A stretch of DNA of 64,000 bases from an uncultured Clostridia bacterium (GCA_947601495.1 CANQGE010000002.1:124001-188000); one strand, 5' to 3'. Shown: positions 18,205-26,820, counted from the first letter of the stretch. Numbers and translations: made by a program. The notes: generated from the sequence alone by a model not told the origin.

Positions 18205-18590
18205 CCAACAATGTGACCTTCTTCTATCATTCTTTTAACTATATCACTTGCAGAATTTAAGTAATGACCTGTTATAAAAAAACTTGCTTTAACATTATTT
18301 TGGGATAAAACATCTAAAATTTTTTCTGTGTACCCGCATTCATATCCGCAATCAAAAGTTAAATATATTTTTTTTGATTCTTTATTTCCCATGGAAATGC
18401 CATTATAATCTTGTATTACTTTATTAGAATTTGCATCTAAAATTGCTTGCTCGTGATTTTTTCCTCTTTTAAATCCCCATGCTAAAAGTTTATTATCTAA
18501 AGTATCTGCATTAGAATATAAACAAAATTGAAAAATGCATATAATTAATAAGAAAAACGCCAATAGGTGTTTTATTATTTTTTCTTTCAT
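18192..18590 (-). CDS. pdaA: pdaA, 5' part (N-terminal half of delta-lactam-forming peptidoglycan de-N-acetylase)
   Basis: PdaA removes acetyl groups from N-acetylmuramic acid on the way to muramic delta-lactam in the spore cortex. This fragment has a signal peptide (1-28), the PdaA-specific WGFKRGKNHE segment and the NodB motif 1 in IYLTFDCGYECGYT. It then runs through SFFITGHYL to EGHIVGNH, where one element-derived codon and a stop follow. The missing half lies at 12687-13083. Joined at the AAATCAT core, the product would be 260 residues, the usual PdaA length, with no gap or overlap. The split falls inside motif 2 (H-S/T-x-x-H), which binds the metal, so the fragment should be inactive. 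A good AGGAGG precedes the ATG. Confidence 0.92.
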   Translation of the reverse strand: MKEKIIKHLLAFFLLIICIFQFCLYSNADTLDNKLLAWGFKRGKNHEQAILDANSNKVIQDYNGISMGNKESKKIYLTFDCGYECGYTEKILDVLSQNNVKASFFITGHYLNSASDIVKRMIEEGHIVGNHF

Positions 18591-18638
18591 ATAAGCCTCC
18601 TATTTTTAAAGTTACTAAAATTTATTCCTTATTAATTT

Positions 18639-18667
18639 TTATATGCATTTAAATTTTTTATATATTC
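18639..18667 (-). promoter_or_regulatory. Candidate sigma-G-type promoter of pdaA
   Basis: GAATA (18663-18667) and CATATAA (18639-18645) are 17 bases apart, about 50 bases upstream of the pdaA start. The first matches the sigma-G -35 pattern gHATR in full, the second matches CATnHTA at six of seven positions. pdaA is a forespore sigma-G gene in Bacillus subtilis. Chance matches are possible in this A+T-rich DNA. Confidence 0.4.
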
Positions 18668-18690
18668 AATTGTTTAAAATTTTTAAATAT

Positions 18691-19368
18691 CTAATTTTCT
18701 AGTATTTTCCAACTGCCCACTTTTTCAGGATAATATTCAAAAGTCATTTCTTCTTTTTTAGTTGGATGAATAAAGCTTAAATAGTATGCCCAAAGTGCAA
18801 GCTGTTTTCCTCTTCCTCGCGTTCCATATTTTTGGTCTCCACTTAAGCTATGTCCTCTTGAAGCAAATTGAACTCTTATTTGATGATGTCTGCCAGTATG
18901 TAAATCCACTTTAACAACTGATAAGTTAATTTCTTCGTTGTATTTAATTACTTCATAATCTAAAACTGCTTCTTTTGCATTTTTTGTTTTTTCGTCTACA
19001 ACTTTACTTGTATTTGTTTTCTCATTTTTCAAAAGATAATCTTTAAAAGTTCCTTTTTCGTTTTCTAATTTTCCATCTACTATGCATAAATATTTTTTAT
19101 GCATTTTTTTGTCTCTTACTTGCTCACTTAATCTTGAAGCAGATTTAGAGGTTTTAGCGAATACCATAACTCCACCAGTTGGTCTATCTAGCCTATGAAC
19201 TAGTCCTAAATAAACATCGCCTGGTTTATTATATTTTTCTTTTAAATATTTTTTTATTATTGTAAGCATATCTTCATCACCAGTTTTATCTGCTTGTGAA
19301 GGTATGTTAACAGGCTTTACAACAACAATTATATGATTATCTTCATATAATACATTTAATGGTTCCAC
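18691..19368 (-). CDS. RluA-family RNA pseudouridine synthase (225 aa)
   Basis: A short RluA-type catalytic domain without an S4 domain. VLYEDNHIIVVVKPVNIPSQ opens the fold. YLGLVHRLDRPTGGVMVFAKT (~55-75) holds the catalytic Asp in HRLDRPTGG, and VDLHTGRHHQIRVQFAS (~165) is the second conserved motif. It converts specific uridines in RNA to pseudouridine. The target site cannot be told. It starts 24 bases after the methyltransferase gene upstream, so the two rRNA-modification-type genes probably form an operon. Confidence 0.9.
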   Translation of the reverse strand: MEPLNVLYEDNHIIVVVKPVNIPSQADKTGDEDMLTIIKKYLKEKYNKPGDVYLGLVHRLDRPTGGVMVFAKTSKSASRLSEQVRDKKMHKKYLCIVDGKLENEKGTFKDYLLKNEKTNTSKVVDEKTKNAKEAVLDYEVIKYNEEINLSVVKVDLHTGRHHQIRVQFASRGHSLSGDQKYGTRGRGKQLALWAYYLSFIHPTKKEEMTFEYYPEKVGSWKILEN

Positions 19369-19392
19369 TTTAAATTTTCCTTTCTTTAAGTT

Positions 19393-20256
19393 TTAGTTTT
19401 CCCATCTTCCATATATTCCACAAGGAAGTACTAAGATAGAATTTTTCATTGGAATTCCTATTTCTCCTGAAGATAATTTTCCTGTTTTCATTTTTAATTT
19501 TATACTTAATATATTTTCTAATACTTTTGAAGATATTCCTGTTGTGTAAGAATTAATTAAGAAAAATAATGGATTATCTGATAAAACAGCTGAACATAAT
19601 TCCACTAAATCTGAAATATTGTTTTCAAATTGCCATACTTCTCCATTTTTTCCTCTTCCATAAGATGGTGGGTCCATAATGATGGCATCATATTTATTGC
19701 CCCTTCTTATTTCTCTTTGAACAAATTTTGTAACATCATCAACTATAAATCTTACTGGTCTATTTTCAAGTCCAGATGATGCCACATTTTCTTTTGCCCA
19801 AGAAACCATACCTTTTGAGCTATCTACATGGCAAACTTGAGCACCTGCATAACTACAAGCAACTGTTGCGCCACCAGTATATGCAAAAAGATTTAATACT
19901 TTTACATCTTTTCTTTTTGAACTCTTTATTTTATTTATCATCCAATCCCAATTAACAGCCTGCTCTGGAAACAATCCTGTGTGTTTAAATCCCATTGGTT
20001 TTATATTAAAAGTTAAATCTTTATAATGAACTTGCCAGCTTTCTGGAATTTTCTTTTTATATTGCCAAGCACCGCCACCAGTGTTGCTTCTGCTATATTT
20101 TGCAAAAGCTGAATTCCATTTCTCTGGAAATGATTTTTCTTTCCAAATTATTTGTGGATCTGGTCTAATTAAAATAATGTTGCTCCAAGATTCAAGCTTC
20201 TCTCCATTTGCCATATCTAATATTTCATAATCTTTCCAATCTCTTGCTATTTCCAT
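19393..20256 (-). CDS. Class I SAM-dependent methyltransferase, RlmI/RlmK-like (287 aa)
   Basis: VLNLFAYTGGATVACSYAGAQVCHVDSSKG (~125-155) is the SAM-binding motif I-II region. FIVDDVTKFV and DAIIMDPPSYGRGKNGEVW carry the DPPSYG motif of the group containing 23S rRNA methyltransferases RlmI and RlmK. The N-terminal part lacks an obvious PUA domain but has a WQYKKKIPESW segment. The enzyme most likely methylates a base in rRNA. The exact position is unknown. It lies directly upstream of an RNA pseudouridine synthase. Confidence 0.85.
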   Translation of the reverse strand: MEIARDWKDYEILDMANGEKLESWSNIILIRPDPQIIWKEKSFPEKWNSAFAKYSRSNTGGGAWQYKKKIPESWQVHYKDLTFNIKPMGFKHTGLFPEQAVNWDWMINKIKSSKRKDVKVLNLFAYTGGATVACSYAGAQVCHVDSSKGMVSWAKENVASSGLENRPVRFIVDDVTKFVQREIRRGNKYDAIIMDPPSYGRGKNGEVWQFENNISDLVELCSAVLSDNPLFFLINSYTTGISSKVLENILSIKLKMKTGKLSSGEIGIPMKNSILVLPCGIYGRWEN

Positions 20257-20354
20257 ACATTAATCCTCTTTTAATTGTTTATATTCTTTTTATAATTATT
20301 TTTTATATTTTATTTTTATATTTATCCTTATTTTTTCAAGTTTTGATATTTTAA

Positions 20355-21209
20355 CTAATTAACGGTTTCTAATTTATTTTTAACTTCTTCCACAATTTCT
20401 GGTGGTGTAGATGCTCCTGCCATAATTCCTACTTTATCTGTAGGGCTAAAATCTAGCACTTTTATCTCTTCTGCTGTTTCTATGCAACATGAGTTTTCAC
20501 AATTTTCTTTTGCAATTTTAAAAAGTTCACTTGTATTTGAACTATGTTTTCCACCAATTATTATCATTTTGTTTACTTCTTGTGCAATTTTTCTAGTTTC
20601 TGCTTGCCTTATTTCTGTAGTAGGACAAACATTTTTATCTAATATAACTTCTGTTTCAATAAAATTCTTTTCAATTTCATCCATTAGGAAATCACAATAT
20701 GAACTAGATATTGTTGTTTGTGTTGTAACATATACTTTAGATGAATCTGTTTTTTCAAATTCTTTATATGCATCTAGAATGTCATCTTCTGTTTCTACAA
20801 CAAAGCTGTTTTCTCCAGCAAATCCTTTTGTTCCAATTGTTTCTGGATGCTTTTTCTTTCCTAAAATTATAATAAAAGAATCTTCTTTTGCTTTCTTTGC
20901 TTTTTCATGTATTAATTTTACTTTTTCACAAGTTAAATCTACTACTTCTTGATTTTTTTGTTTAGCAAGTTCATATACTTCTTCTGCTTCTCCATGAGCT
21001 CTAAACATAACAGTTTCTCCATTTGGAACTTCATCTAAGCTATTTACTGTTGTCATTCCTTTTGATTCTAATTTTTTAATAACTTGGTCATTATGGACTA
21101 TTTCTCCCAAGCAATATGCTTTTTTACCATCTAAAGTTTCTTCTGCTTTTTTTATTGCTCTTTTAACTCCCATGCAAAATCCACTTGTTTTTCCAACAAT
21201 TATTTCCAT
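20355..21209 (-). CDS. ispH: 4-hydroxy-3-methylbut-2-enyl diphosphate reductase IspH
   Basis: IspH is the last step of the methylerythritol phosphate route to isoprenoids, using a [4Fe-4S] cluster. The 284-residue protein has the three cluster cysteines in GKTSGFCMGVKRA (Cys12), DLTCEKVKLIHEKA (~95) and DKNVCPTTEIRQAET (~197). It also has the substrate-binding His and Thr segments EIVHNDQV, FRAHGEAEE, KKKHPETIG and TTQTT, and KHSSNTSEL. The length is that of the short, unfused form. A 34-codon membrane-protein gene lies about 40 bases upstream on the same strand. Confidence 0.95.
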   Translation of the reverse strand: MEIIVGKTSGFCMGVKRAIKKAEETLDGKKAYCLGEIVHNDQVIKKLESKGMTTVNSLDEVPNGETVMFRAHGEAEEVYELAKQKNQEVVDLTCEKVKLIHEKAKKAKEDSFIIILGKKKHPETIGTKGFAGENSFVVETEDDILDAYKEFEKTDSSKVYVTTQTTISSSYCDFLMDEIEKNFIETEVILDKNVCPTTEIRQAETRKIAQEVNKMIIIGGKHSSNTSELFKIAKENCENSCCIETAEEIKVLDFSPTDKVGIMAGASTPPEIVEEVKNKLETVN

Positions 21210-21252
21210 TTTTACTCCTTTTATTTTAAAATTACATTTTTAATCTTTAAAA

Positions 21253-21357
21253 TTACATACTTTGAAGTATTGTGACAAAAGTATATAATAAAACGCTTAA
21301 AACTCCAAAACTAATGCTTGTCCCTATTAACAATATTCCTATAAAAATCTTTTTCAT
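21253..21357 (-). CDS. Tiny membrane protein (34 aa)
   Basis: ATG 21357 has AAGGAG six bases upstream. The product (MKKIFIGILLIGTSISFGVL...) is two lysines followed by one continuous hydrophobic helix. No family is recognised. The good ribosome binding site and position before ispH support it as a real gene. Confidence 0.5.
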   Translation of the reverse strand: MKKIFIGILLIGTSISFGVLSVLLYTFVTILQSM

Positions 21358-21452
21358 AAAAACTCCTTTTTCACCTATATATTTTTTATAAAAAATATAT
21401 ATGCGGAAAAAGAAATTTTATGACTAGATTTATAAAATTTTCATATTTAGTA

Positions 21453-21541
21453 TTAATAAATTATATATTATTCACTAAATTTTTTCCGTTCAAGCTAATT
21501 CTCAAATCCAAAAATTTATTTCATAATATATAATTTATTAA
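21453..21541. repeat. Perfect 19-bp inverted repeat in the uvrC-downstream gap
   Basis: TTAATAAATTATATATTAT (21453-21471) is exactly complementary to 21523-21541, with about 51 bases between. It could form a long hairpin in the transcript after uvrC. No T-run follows, so it is not a standard terminator. The rest of the gap (21358-21610) is plain A+T-rich DNA. Confidence 0.6.
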
Positions 21542-21610
21542 TTGAAAAATGTGCAAATATTTATAAAATATAAATCTATAATATTCTAAATTAAAAATAT
21601 TAACACACTT

Positions 21611-23395
21611 TTAAAGTTCTTCTTTTAATTTTTTTGCCAAGTTTTCGTTTATTCCTTTAACTTTAACTAATTCTTCAATTTCTGCTTCTTTTATTTTCTT
21701 TACACTTCCAAATTTTTTAAGAAGTTCTGTTCTTTTCTTTTCTCCTATTCCTTCAATGTAGTCTAATTTTGATTTTGTCATTTCTTTATCTCTAATTTTT
21801 CTATGATATTCTATTGCTGTTTTATGAACTTCATCTTGCAAATTTGTAATAAAATTAAATAAATTTTCTGAAATTTCAAATTCTTCTCTTTCTTCATTTA
21901 TTAATGCTCTAGTTGAATGTTTATCATCTTTAACCATTCCGAAAACAGGAATTTCCACACCTATTTCATCTAAAGCATTTTTAATTGCTCTTATTTGTGT
22001 AATTCCACCATCTGCTAAAATTAAATCTGGCAATGTTCCAAAACCACCTTTTGGATTTTCTATTGAATGTTTTAATCTTCTTGTTACAACTTCTTGCATA
22101 CATCTAGGATCATCTTGTCCAAAAACAGTTTTTATTTTAAATCTTCTAGATAAGTTTCTTTTTATTACACCATTTTGAGCAACACACATTCCAGCTACTA
22201 TAAAATTGCCAGAAATATTTGATATATCAAAACTTTCAATTTTAAGTGGAAGTCTGTCTAACTCTAAAACATCTCTTAATTCAGTTAAAATTTCTGTTTT
22301 ATCTTTTACTTTATTTTCTAATGTTATTTTGCTGTTAAGCTCTGCCATCTCAACAAATCTTAATTTTTCACCTTTTTGAGGATTCTTTATTTCAACTTTT
22401 CTATTTGCATTATTTGAAAGCCAATGTTCTAGAAGTTCTTTTTCTTCTAGCTCATATCTAATCATAATTTTACTTGGAAAATCTTTTTTATCTAAATAAT
22501 ATTGCTTAATAAATCCTGAAACAATTTCATCTTCGTTCATATCTTTAAGCTCATCAAAAAAGTAATGCTCTCTTCCTATCATTTTGCTATTTCTTATGAA
22601 AAATATTTCAATGCAAACAGTAACTTCATTTTTATATAAACCAATAACATCAATATTATTTTCAGAAATATTTGATACTTTTTGCTTTTCTGATACTCGT
22701 TCAATTGCTAAAATTCTATCTCTTATTTCTGCTGCTTTTTCGAATTCTAAATTTTCTGAAAAAGTGTTCATATCACTTTCCAATTCTTTTATTATAGTAT
22801 CTATTTTTCCATCTAAAAGCATAGAAATTTGATTTATTTGTTTCATATATTCTTCTCTTGAAACATAACCCATACATGGTGCTAAACATTTTTTTATATG
22901 ATAATTTAAACAAGCTCTATCTTGATTTTTAAAATTTTTGCATTGTCTTATTTTAAATTTTTCTTTAATAAAGCTTATCATTTCTTTTGCAGCAGAAACA
23001 TTTGGATATGGTCCAAAATATTTTGCTCCATCATTTAAAATACGCCTTGTCATAAATACGCCCGGGTAATCTGATTTCATGTCTATTTTTATGTATGGAT
23101 ATGTTTTGTCATCTTTTAATAGAACATTAAATTTTGGCCTATATTTTTTTATTAAATTACATTCAAGAATTAATGCTTCATCTTCACTTCCAACAACTAT
23201 ATATTCAAAATGGTCTATTAATGAAACCATTTTTTCTATTCTTGGTGTTTTATTTGTTTTTCTAAAATAAGATCTTACTCTGTTTTTTAAAACAACAGCT
23301 TTTCCAACATAAATAATGTTATCATCTTTGTCATACATTAAGTAAACACCTGGTTTTTCTGGAAGTTTTTTTAATTCTTCTTCGATATTAAACAT
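21611..23395 (-). CDS. uvrC: Excinuclease ABC subunit C (UvrC)
   Basis: UvrC makes the two incisions flanking DNA damage in nucleotide excision repair. The 594-residue protein has the GIY-YIG nuclease domain (PGVYLMYDKDDNIIYVGKA ~14-35), a Cys cluster (CKNFKNQDRACLNYHIKKCLAPC), a UVR domain binding UvrB (~200-235), the RNase H-like endonuclease domain with FDISNISG and ILADGG (~390-530), and C-terminal helix-hairpin-helix motifs (IEGIGEKKRTELLKKFGSV). It starts 23 bases after hpt and is probably cotranscribed with it. Confidence 0.96.
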   Translation of the reverse strand: MFNIEEELKKLPEKPGVYLMYDKDDNIIYVGKAVVLKNRVRSYFRKTNKTPRIEKMVSLIDHFEYIVVGSEDEALILECNLIKKYRPKFNVLLKDDKTYPYIKIDMKSDYPGVFMTRRILNDGAKYFGPYPNVSAAKEMISFIKEKFKIRQCKNFKNQDRACLNYHIKKCLAPCMGYVSREEYMKQINQISMLLDGKIDTIIKELESDMNTFSENLEFEKAAEIRDRILAIERVSEKQKVSNISENNIDVIGLYKNEVTVCIEIFFIRNSKMIGREHYFFDELKDMNEDEIVSGFIKQYYLDKKDFPSKIMIRYELEEKELLEHWLSNNANRKVEIKNPQKGEKLRFVEMAELNSKITLENKVKDKTEILTELRDVLELDRLPLKIESFDISNISGNFIVAGMCVAQNGVIKRNLSRRFKIKTVFGQDDPRCMQEVVTRRLKHSIENPKGGFGTLPDLILADGGITQIRAIKNALDEIGVEIPVFGMVKDDKHSTRALINEEREEFEISENLFNFITNLQDEVHKTAIEYHRKIRDKEMTKSKLDYIEGIGEKKRTELLKKFGSVKKIKEAEIEELVKVKGINENLAKKLKEEL

Positions 23396-23418
23396 TTATT
23401 TAATCTCCGTAAAAATTA

Positions 23419-23943
23419 TTATTCTAGATAACCTATAAATGGAATATTTCTTCCTCTTTCGTCTACATCAAAGCCATAACCTACAACAAATTTATTTTCT
23501 ATTTCAAAGCAAGTATAATCTACTTTAACATCAATTTTTCTTCTTTCTTTTTTATCTGCTAAAACTGCTATTTTTATGCTGTTTGGGTTTAATGATTGTA
23601 AGTATTCTTTTAAATATTTAAGAGTATAACCTGTATCTATTATGTCTTCTACAATTAACACATCTTTTCCTGAAATATCTGAATCTAATCCTTTTTTCAT
23701 TATAATATTTCCTGTACTTTGTGTTCCTTCATAGCTTGAAACTTGTATTGTTTCTAGCATTATTGGGGTTTTCATTTTCATTACTAAATCTACTGTAAAA
23801 AATATGGCTCCTTTTAAAACTGAAATAACAAGAACTTCTTTTCCTTTATAGTCTTTATCAATTTCATTTGCAATTTCTTGTATTCTTTTTTGAATTTCAT
23901 CTTTTTCATATAGAACTTTTAATTTTTCTTTTAAATTATCCAT
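23419..23943 (-). CDS. hpt: Hypoxanthine phosphoribosyltransferase
   Basis: It salvages hypoxanthine and guanine with PRPP to IMP and GMP in the cytoplasm. The 174-residue protein has the PRPP motif VLIVEDIIDTGYTL (~93-107), an early VLKGAIFF loop, the flexible SSYEGTQSTG loop and the C-terminal KFVVGYGFDVDERGRNIPFIGYL signature. It is first in an operon with uvrC and is read from a promoter facing away from glmS. Confidence 0.96.
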   Translation of the reverse strand: MDNLKEKLKVLYEKDEIQKRIQEIANEIDKDYKGKEVLVISVLKGAIFFTVDLVMKMKTPIMLETIQVSSYEGTQSTGNIIMKKGLDSDISGKDVLIVEDIIDTGYTLKYLKEYLQSLNPNSIKIAVLADKKERRKIDVKVDYTCFEIENKFVVGYGFDVDERGRNIPFIGYLE

Positions 23944-23974
23944 ATTTTCCCCCTTATACTTGAATTATAGTTGT

Positions 23975-24003
23975 ATTATAGCATTTTAAGGTTTTTTTTA
24001 CAA
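23975..24003 (-). promoter_or_regulatory. Promoter of hpt-uvrC
   Basis: TTGTAA (23998-24003) and TATAAT (23975-23980) are 17 bases apart, with a TG one base before the -10 (extended -10), about 32 bases upstream of hpt. Confidence 0.7.
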
Positions 24004-24036
24004 TAGTAGTAAAATTTTTGTTCACAAAAATTTCAT

Positions 24037-24065
24037 TTGACATTTGCATATAATTTTCATATTAT
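24037..24065 (+). promoter_or_regulatory. Promoter of the glmS ribozyme-glmS transcript
   Basis: A perfect TTGACA (24037-24042) is followed after 17 bases by TATTAT (24060-24065), about 65 bases before the ribozyme cleavage site. Confidence 0.75.
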
Positions 24066-24130
24066 ATTATAGAAATAGGAATTTTGTAATTACATTTATT
24101 TTAGAAAGGAGATTATTTAAAACAAAGGTT

Positions 24131-24325
24131 AGCGCCTGGACTATTTTTTAGTTGACGAGGTCTAGAGTTATCGAAATATTCGGCGGATGCTCTAGTGGTA
24201 TAATTACTACCACAGATTAAATTAAAAACTAGTAGTAATACTAAAACAGAGATTTAATCAGTAATTTTACTTATCCTATTTTAAAACTGAACTTTGGAGA
24301 AATGTCCTTAAATTTATATTCAGTT
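24131..24325 (+). ncRNA. glmS ribozyme: glmS ribozyme/riboswitch
   Basis: The sequence AGCGCCtgga at 24131 and the core GTTGACGAGG (24151-24160), followed by TTATCGAAATATTCGGCGGATG, are the diagnostic conserved strands of the glmS ribozyme. Cleavage is expected between A24131 and G24132. The class uses glucosamine-6-phosphate as cofactor to cut its own mRNA and so turns down the enzyme encoded just downstream. The 3' boundary, with the CTGAA/TTCAG helix near 24285-24325, is approximate. Confidence 0.95.
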
Positions 24326-24344
24326 TTCAAGAAAGGAATTTTTT

Positions 24345-26180
24345 ATGTGTGGAATAGTTGGTTATGTTGGAGAAAAACAAGCAAAACCAATATTAATTAA
24401 CGGTCTATTAAGACTTGAATATCGTGGATACGATTCAGCAGGAATTGCTACTATAGAAAAAGCTGGAATCAAATGTGTTAAAAATAAAGGTAGAGTTTCT
24501 GATTTAAATAACATTAGTAGTATAAATTCTTTAGAAGGAACTATTGGAATTGGTCATACTAGATGGGCAACTCATGGAAAACCTTCTAGCACAAATTCTC
24601 ACCCACATTTAGATAATAGTGGTAACTTTGCAGTTGTTCATAATGGAATTATAGAAAACTATGCAGATTTAAGAGATTTTTTAAAATCTCATCATTATAA
24701 TTTTTTATCAGAAACAGATACAGAAGTTATACCTAATTTAATTCATTTTTACTATGAATCTGGAAAAGGTTCTTCTCAAAAAAGATTTTTAAAAGCAGTT
24801 ATAGATGCTTGCAAAATGCTTAAAGGAAGTTATGCAATAGAAGTTTTATCTTCATACTATCCTGATAACATGATTGTTGTGCGTAAAGATAGCCCTCTTG
24901 TTATAGGAAAAGGCGAAAATGAAAATTATATTAGTTCAGATATTCCAGCAATATTATCTTTTACAAAAGATTTCTATCTTTTAAATGATAAAGAATTTGC
25001 ATTTATTTCTAGAAATTCAATAGAATTTTATGATGAAAATAATAGACCAATAGAAAAACAAGCTAAAAGTATTACTTGGGATGCTGGATCAGCTGAAAAA
25101 AATGGATTTGCAGACTTTATGCTTAAAGAAATTAACGAACAACCAAAATCTATTAGAGAAACTATTGGTTCAAGAATTTCTGCAAATTCAGAATCGATTT
25201 TACCAGATTTAAATTTAACTAAATCATTCTTAAAATCTATAAATAAAATTTCTATTATAGCTTGTGGAACAGCTATGCATGCTGGTTTAGCTGGAAAATT
25301 CATTTTTGAAAATTTATGTGAAATTCCAGTAGAAGTTGAAGCAGCATCAGAATTTAGATATAGAAATCCTATTATAAACGAAAAAACTTTATGCTTATTT
25401 ATAACTCAATCAGGTGAAACTGCAGATACCATTGCAGCTTTAAAACTTGCAAAATCTAAAGGTGCAAAAACTATTGCAATTTCAAATGTTGTTGGCTCTT
25501 CTATTTCTAGAGAGGCAGATTACACACTTTATACTCATGCAGGGCCAGAAATTGCTGTTGCTTCTACAAAAGCTTATACATCTCAAATTGTTTTGCTTGC
25601 AATAATTGCAATTAATTTTGCTGAAAAATTAGAAAAGAATAATCAAAAAATAGATGAACTTAAAAAAGATATTTTACTTCTTCCTTCTCAAGTAGAAGAA
25701 GTTCTAAAAAGCAGTGATAAAATAAAAGATTTTGCTAAAAGAATTTATAAAGAAAAAGATGTATTTTTCATAGGTAGAGGAATTGACTATACTACTTCTT
25801 TAGAAGGATCTCTAAAGCTTAAAGAAATTTCTTATATTCATTCAGAAGCATATCCTTCAGGAGAGTTAAAACATGGACCAATTGCTTTAATTGAAAATAA
25901 TGTAACAGTAGTTTCTATCTTAACAAATAGACTATTAGTTGAAAAATCTATTAGTAATATTCAAGAAGTAGTAACTCGTGGTGCAAAAACTTTCATAGTT
26001 ACTAATCAAGAGTTAAATTATGATTTTGATGAAGTAATTAAAATACCTAAAACAAATTCACTTATCTCTCCTATTCTTTCTATAATACCTCTTCAGCTCC
26101 TTGCTTATTACATTTCAAAAGAAAAAGGATTAGATGTAGATAAACCTAGAAATCTTGCAAAATCTGTTACAGTTGAATAA
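24345..26180 (+). CDS. glmS: Glutamine-fructose-6-phosphate aminotransferase GlmS
   Basis: GlmS makes glucosamine-6-phosphate from fructose-6-phosphate and glutamine, the first committed step to cell-wall amino sugars. The 611-residue protein has Cys2 as N-terminal nucleophile after Met removal (MCGIVGYVG) and a class II glutamine amidotransferase domain (1-~220; RYRGYDSAG-like LEYRGYDSAGIAT, TRWATHGKPS). Two SIS isomerase domains follow (~285-420 and ~455-595), ending in DKPRNLAKSVTVE. It sits directly behind its ribozyme and has a terminator, so it is a single-gene unit. Confidence 0.97.
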   Translation: MCGIVGYVGEKQAKPILINGLLRLEYRGYDSAGIATIEKAGIKCVKNKGRVSDLNNISSINSLEGTIGIGHTRWATHGKPSSTNSHPHLDNSGNFAVVHNGIIENYADLRDFLKSHHYNFLSETDTEVIPNLIHFYYESGKGSSQKRFLKAVIDACKMLKGSYAIEVLSSYYPDNMIVVRKDSPLVIGKGENENYISSDIPAILSFTKDFYLLNDKEFAFISRNSIEFYDENNRPIEKQAKSITWDAGSAEKNGFADFMLKEINEQPKSIRETIGSRISANSESILPDLNLTKSFLKSINKISIIACGTAMHAGLAGKFIFENLCEIPVEVEAASEFRYRNPIINEKTLCLFITQSGETADTIAALKLAKSKGAKTIAISNVVGSSISREADYTLYTHAGPEIAVASTKAYTSQIVLLAIIAINFAEKLEKNNQKIDELKKDILLLPSQVEEVLKSSDKIKDFAKRIYKEKDVFFIGRGIDYTTSLEGSLKLKEISYIHSEAYPSGELKHGPIALIENNVTVVSILTNRLLVEKSISNIQEVVTRGAKTFIVTNQELNYDFDEVIKIPKTNSLISPILSIIPLQLLAYYISKEKGLDVDKPRNLAKSVTVE

Positions 26181-26187
26181 AAAATTA

Positions 26188-26224
26188 AGCTCTAAACTTT
26201 TATATAAGTTTAGAGCTTTTATTA
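26188..26224 (+). terminator. Terminator of glmS
   Basis: AGCTCTAAACTT pairs perfectly with AAGTTTAGAGCT across a short loop, followed by TTTTATTAG, seven bases after the stop codon. Confidence 0.9.
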
Positions 26225-26274
26225 GTTATTTTTATTTTAAAATATTTTTAGCTTTATCTTTTATTTAAGCTTTT

Positions 26275-26511
26275 TTATAGAATTTTTAAATTTTTCTTTT
26301 TTGCCTGTTTTATAAGATAATTATACTTTGCCTCTTCTGCCTTTATTTGATAAGTATAATAATCTATTAATTCACTATCTGCAAATTGCAAGTTATTATA
26401 CATATTGCTCAAAGTGTTTTTTACACTTTTTATACTTTCTATGAGCTCTTCATCTTTTTCAAATTCGTCCTTATCAATTATTGGAAACTCTTTAACAAAT
26501 TCACTATACAT
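26275..26511 (-). CDS. DUF2508-like small protein (78 aa)
   Basis: A short, all-helical acidic protein. The pattern ELIESIKSVKNTL ... FADSELIDYYTYQIKAEEAKYNYLIKQAKK matches the DUF2508 (YaaL-like) family of small cytoplasmic proteins in Firmicutes, whose function is unknown. It stands alone between the glmS terminator and the hairpin-repeat region. Confidence 0.65.
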   Translation of the reverse strand: MYSEFVKEFPIIDKDEFEKDEELIESIKSVKNTLSNMYNNLQFADSELIDYYTYQIKAEEAKYNYLIKQAKKKNLKIL

Positions 26512-26610
26512 AAATATCTCCCTAAAAATAGTTTTTATATATATTTATGCATATTAGGAAAAAATATTCACAGTTTTATAAATTGCATAAAATCTACAAA
26601 ATTTATAAAA

Positions 26611-26696
26611 TAAAATATTTAATATAGCATTTAATATTTATAAAATATTTAATATAACATTTAATATTTATAAAATATTTAATATAACATTTAAGA
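26611..26696. repeat. Tandem repeat, 30-bp unit, about three copies
   Basis: Units starting TAAAATATTTAATATA begin at 26611, 26641 and 26671, differing at one base. The third runs into the outer stem of hairpin repeat A. The repeat is direct, with no unique spacers, so it is not a CRISPR. Confidence 0.85.
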
Positions 26697-26820
26697 GTAG
26701 AGAAGTATTTTCTTAAAAACTGACTTGCTGTCGCAATTTTCAATTGCTCCAATCGCACTGCGCATGCTCTCCGTTTGGTCGCTGCGCGTCAGTTATAAGA
26801 ATATACATCTCTACTCTTAA
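26691..26820 (-). repeat. Hairpin repeat A (possible structured RNA or miniature element)
   Basis: Read on the - strand, a G+C-rich core (GCGCAGCGACCAAACGG ... GCGATTGGAGCAATT ... AATTGCGACAGCAAG) is closed by an outer stem of about 33 bp (26691-26724 with 26788-26820). The outer stem is A+T-rich and unlike that of the other copies. The core is nearly identical to copy D (51241-51370). It lies in the gap between the DUF2508-like gene and engB, 60 bases from copy B in opposite orientation. Confidence 0.85.

Noticed and set aside
26611-26700. CRISPR-like array
   Set aside because: The 30-bp units are directly adjacent with no unique spacers, and there are no cas genes.
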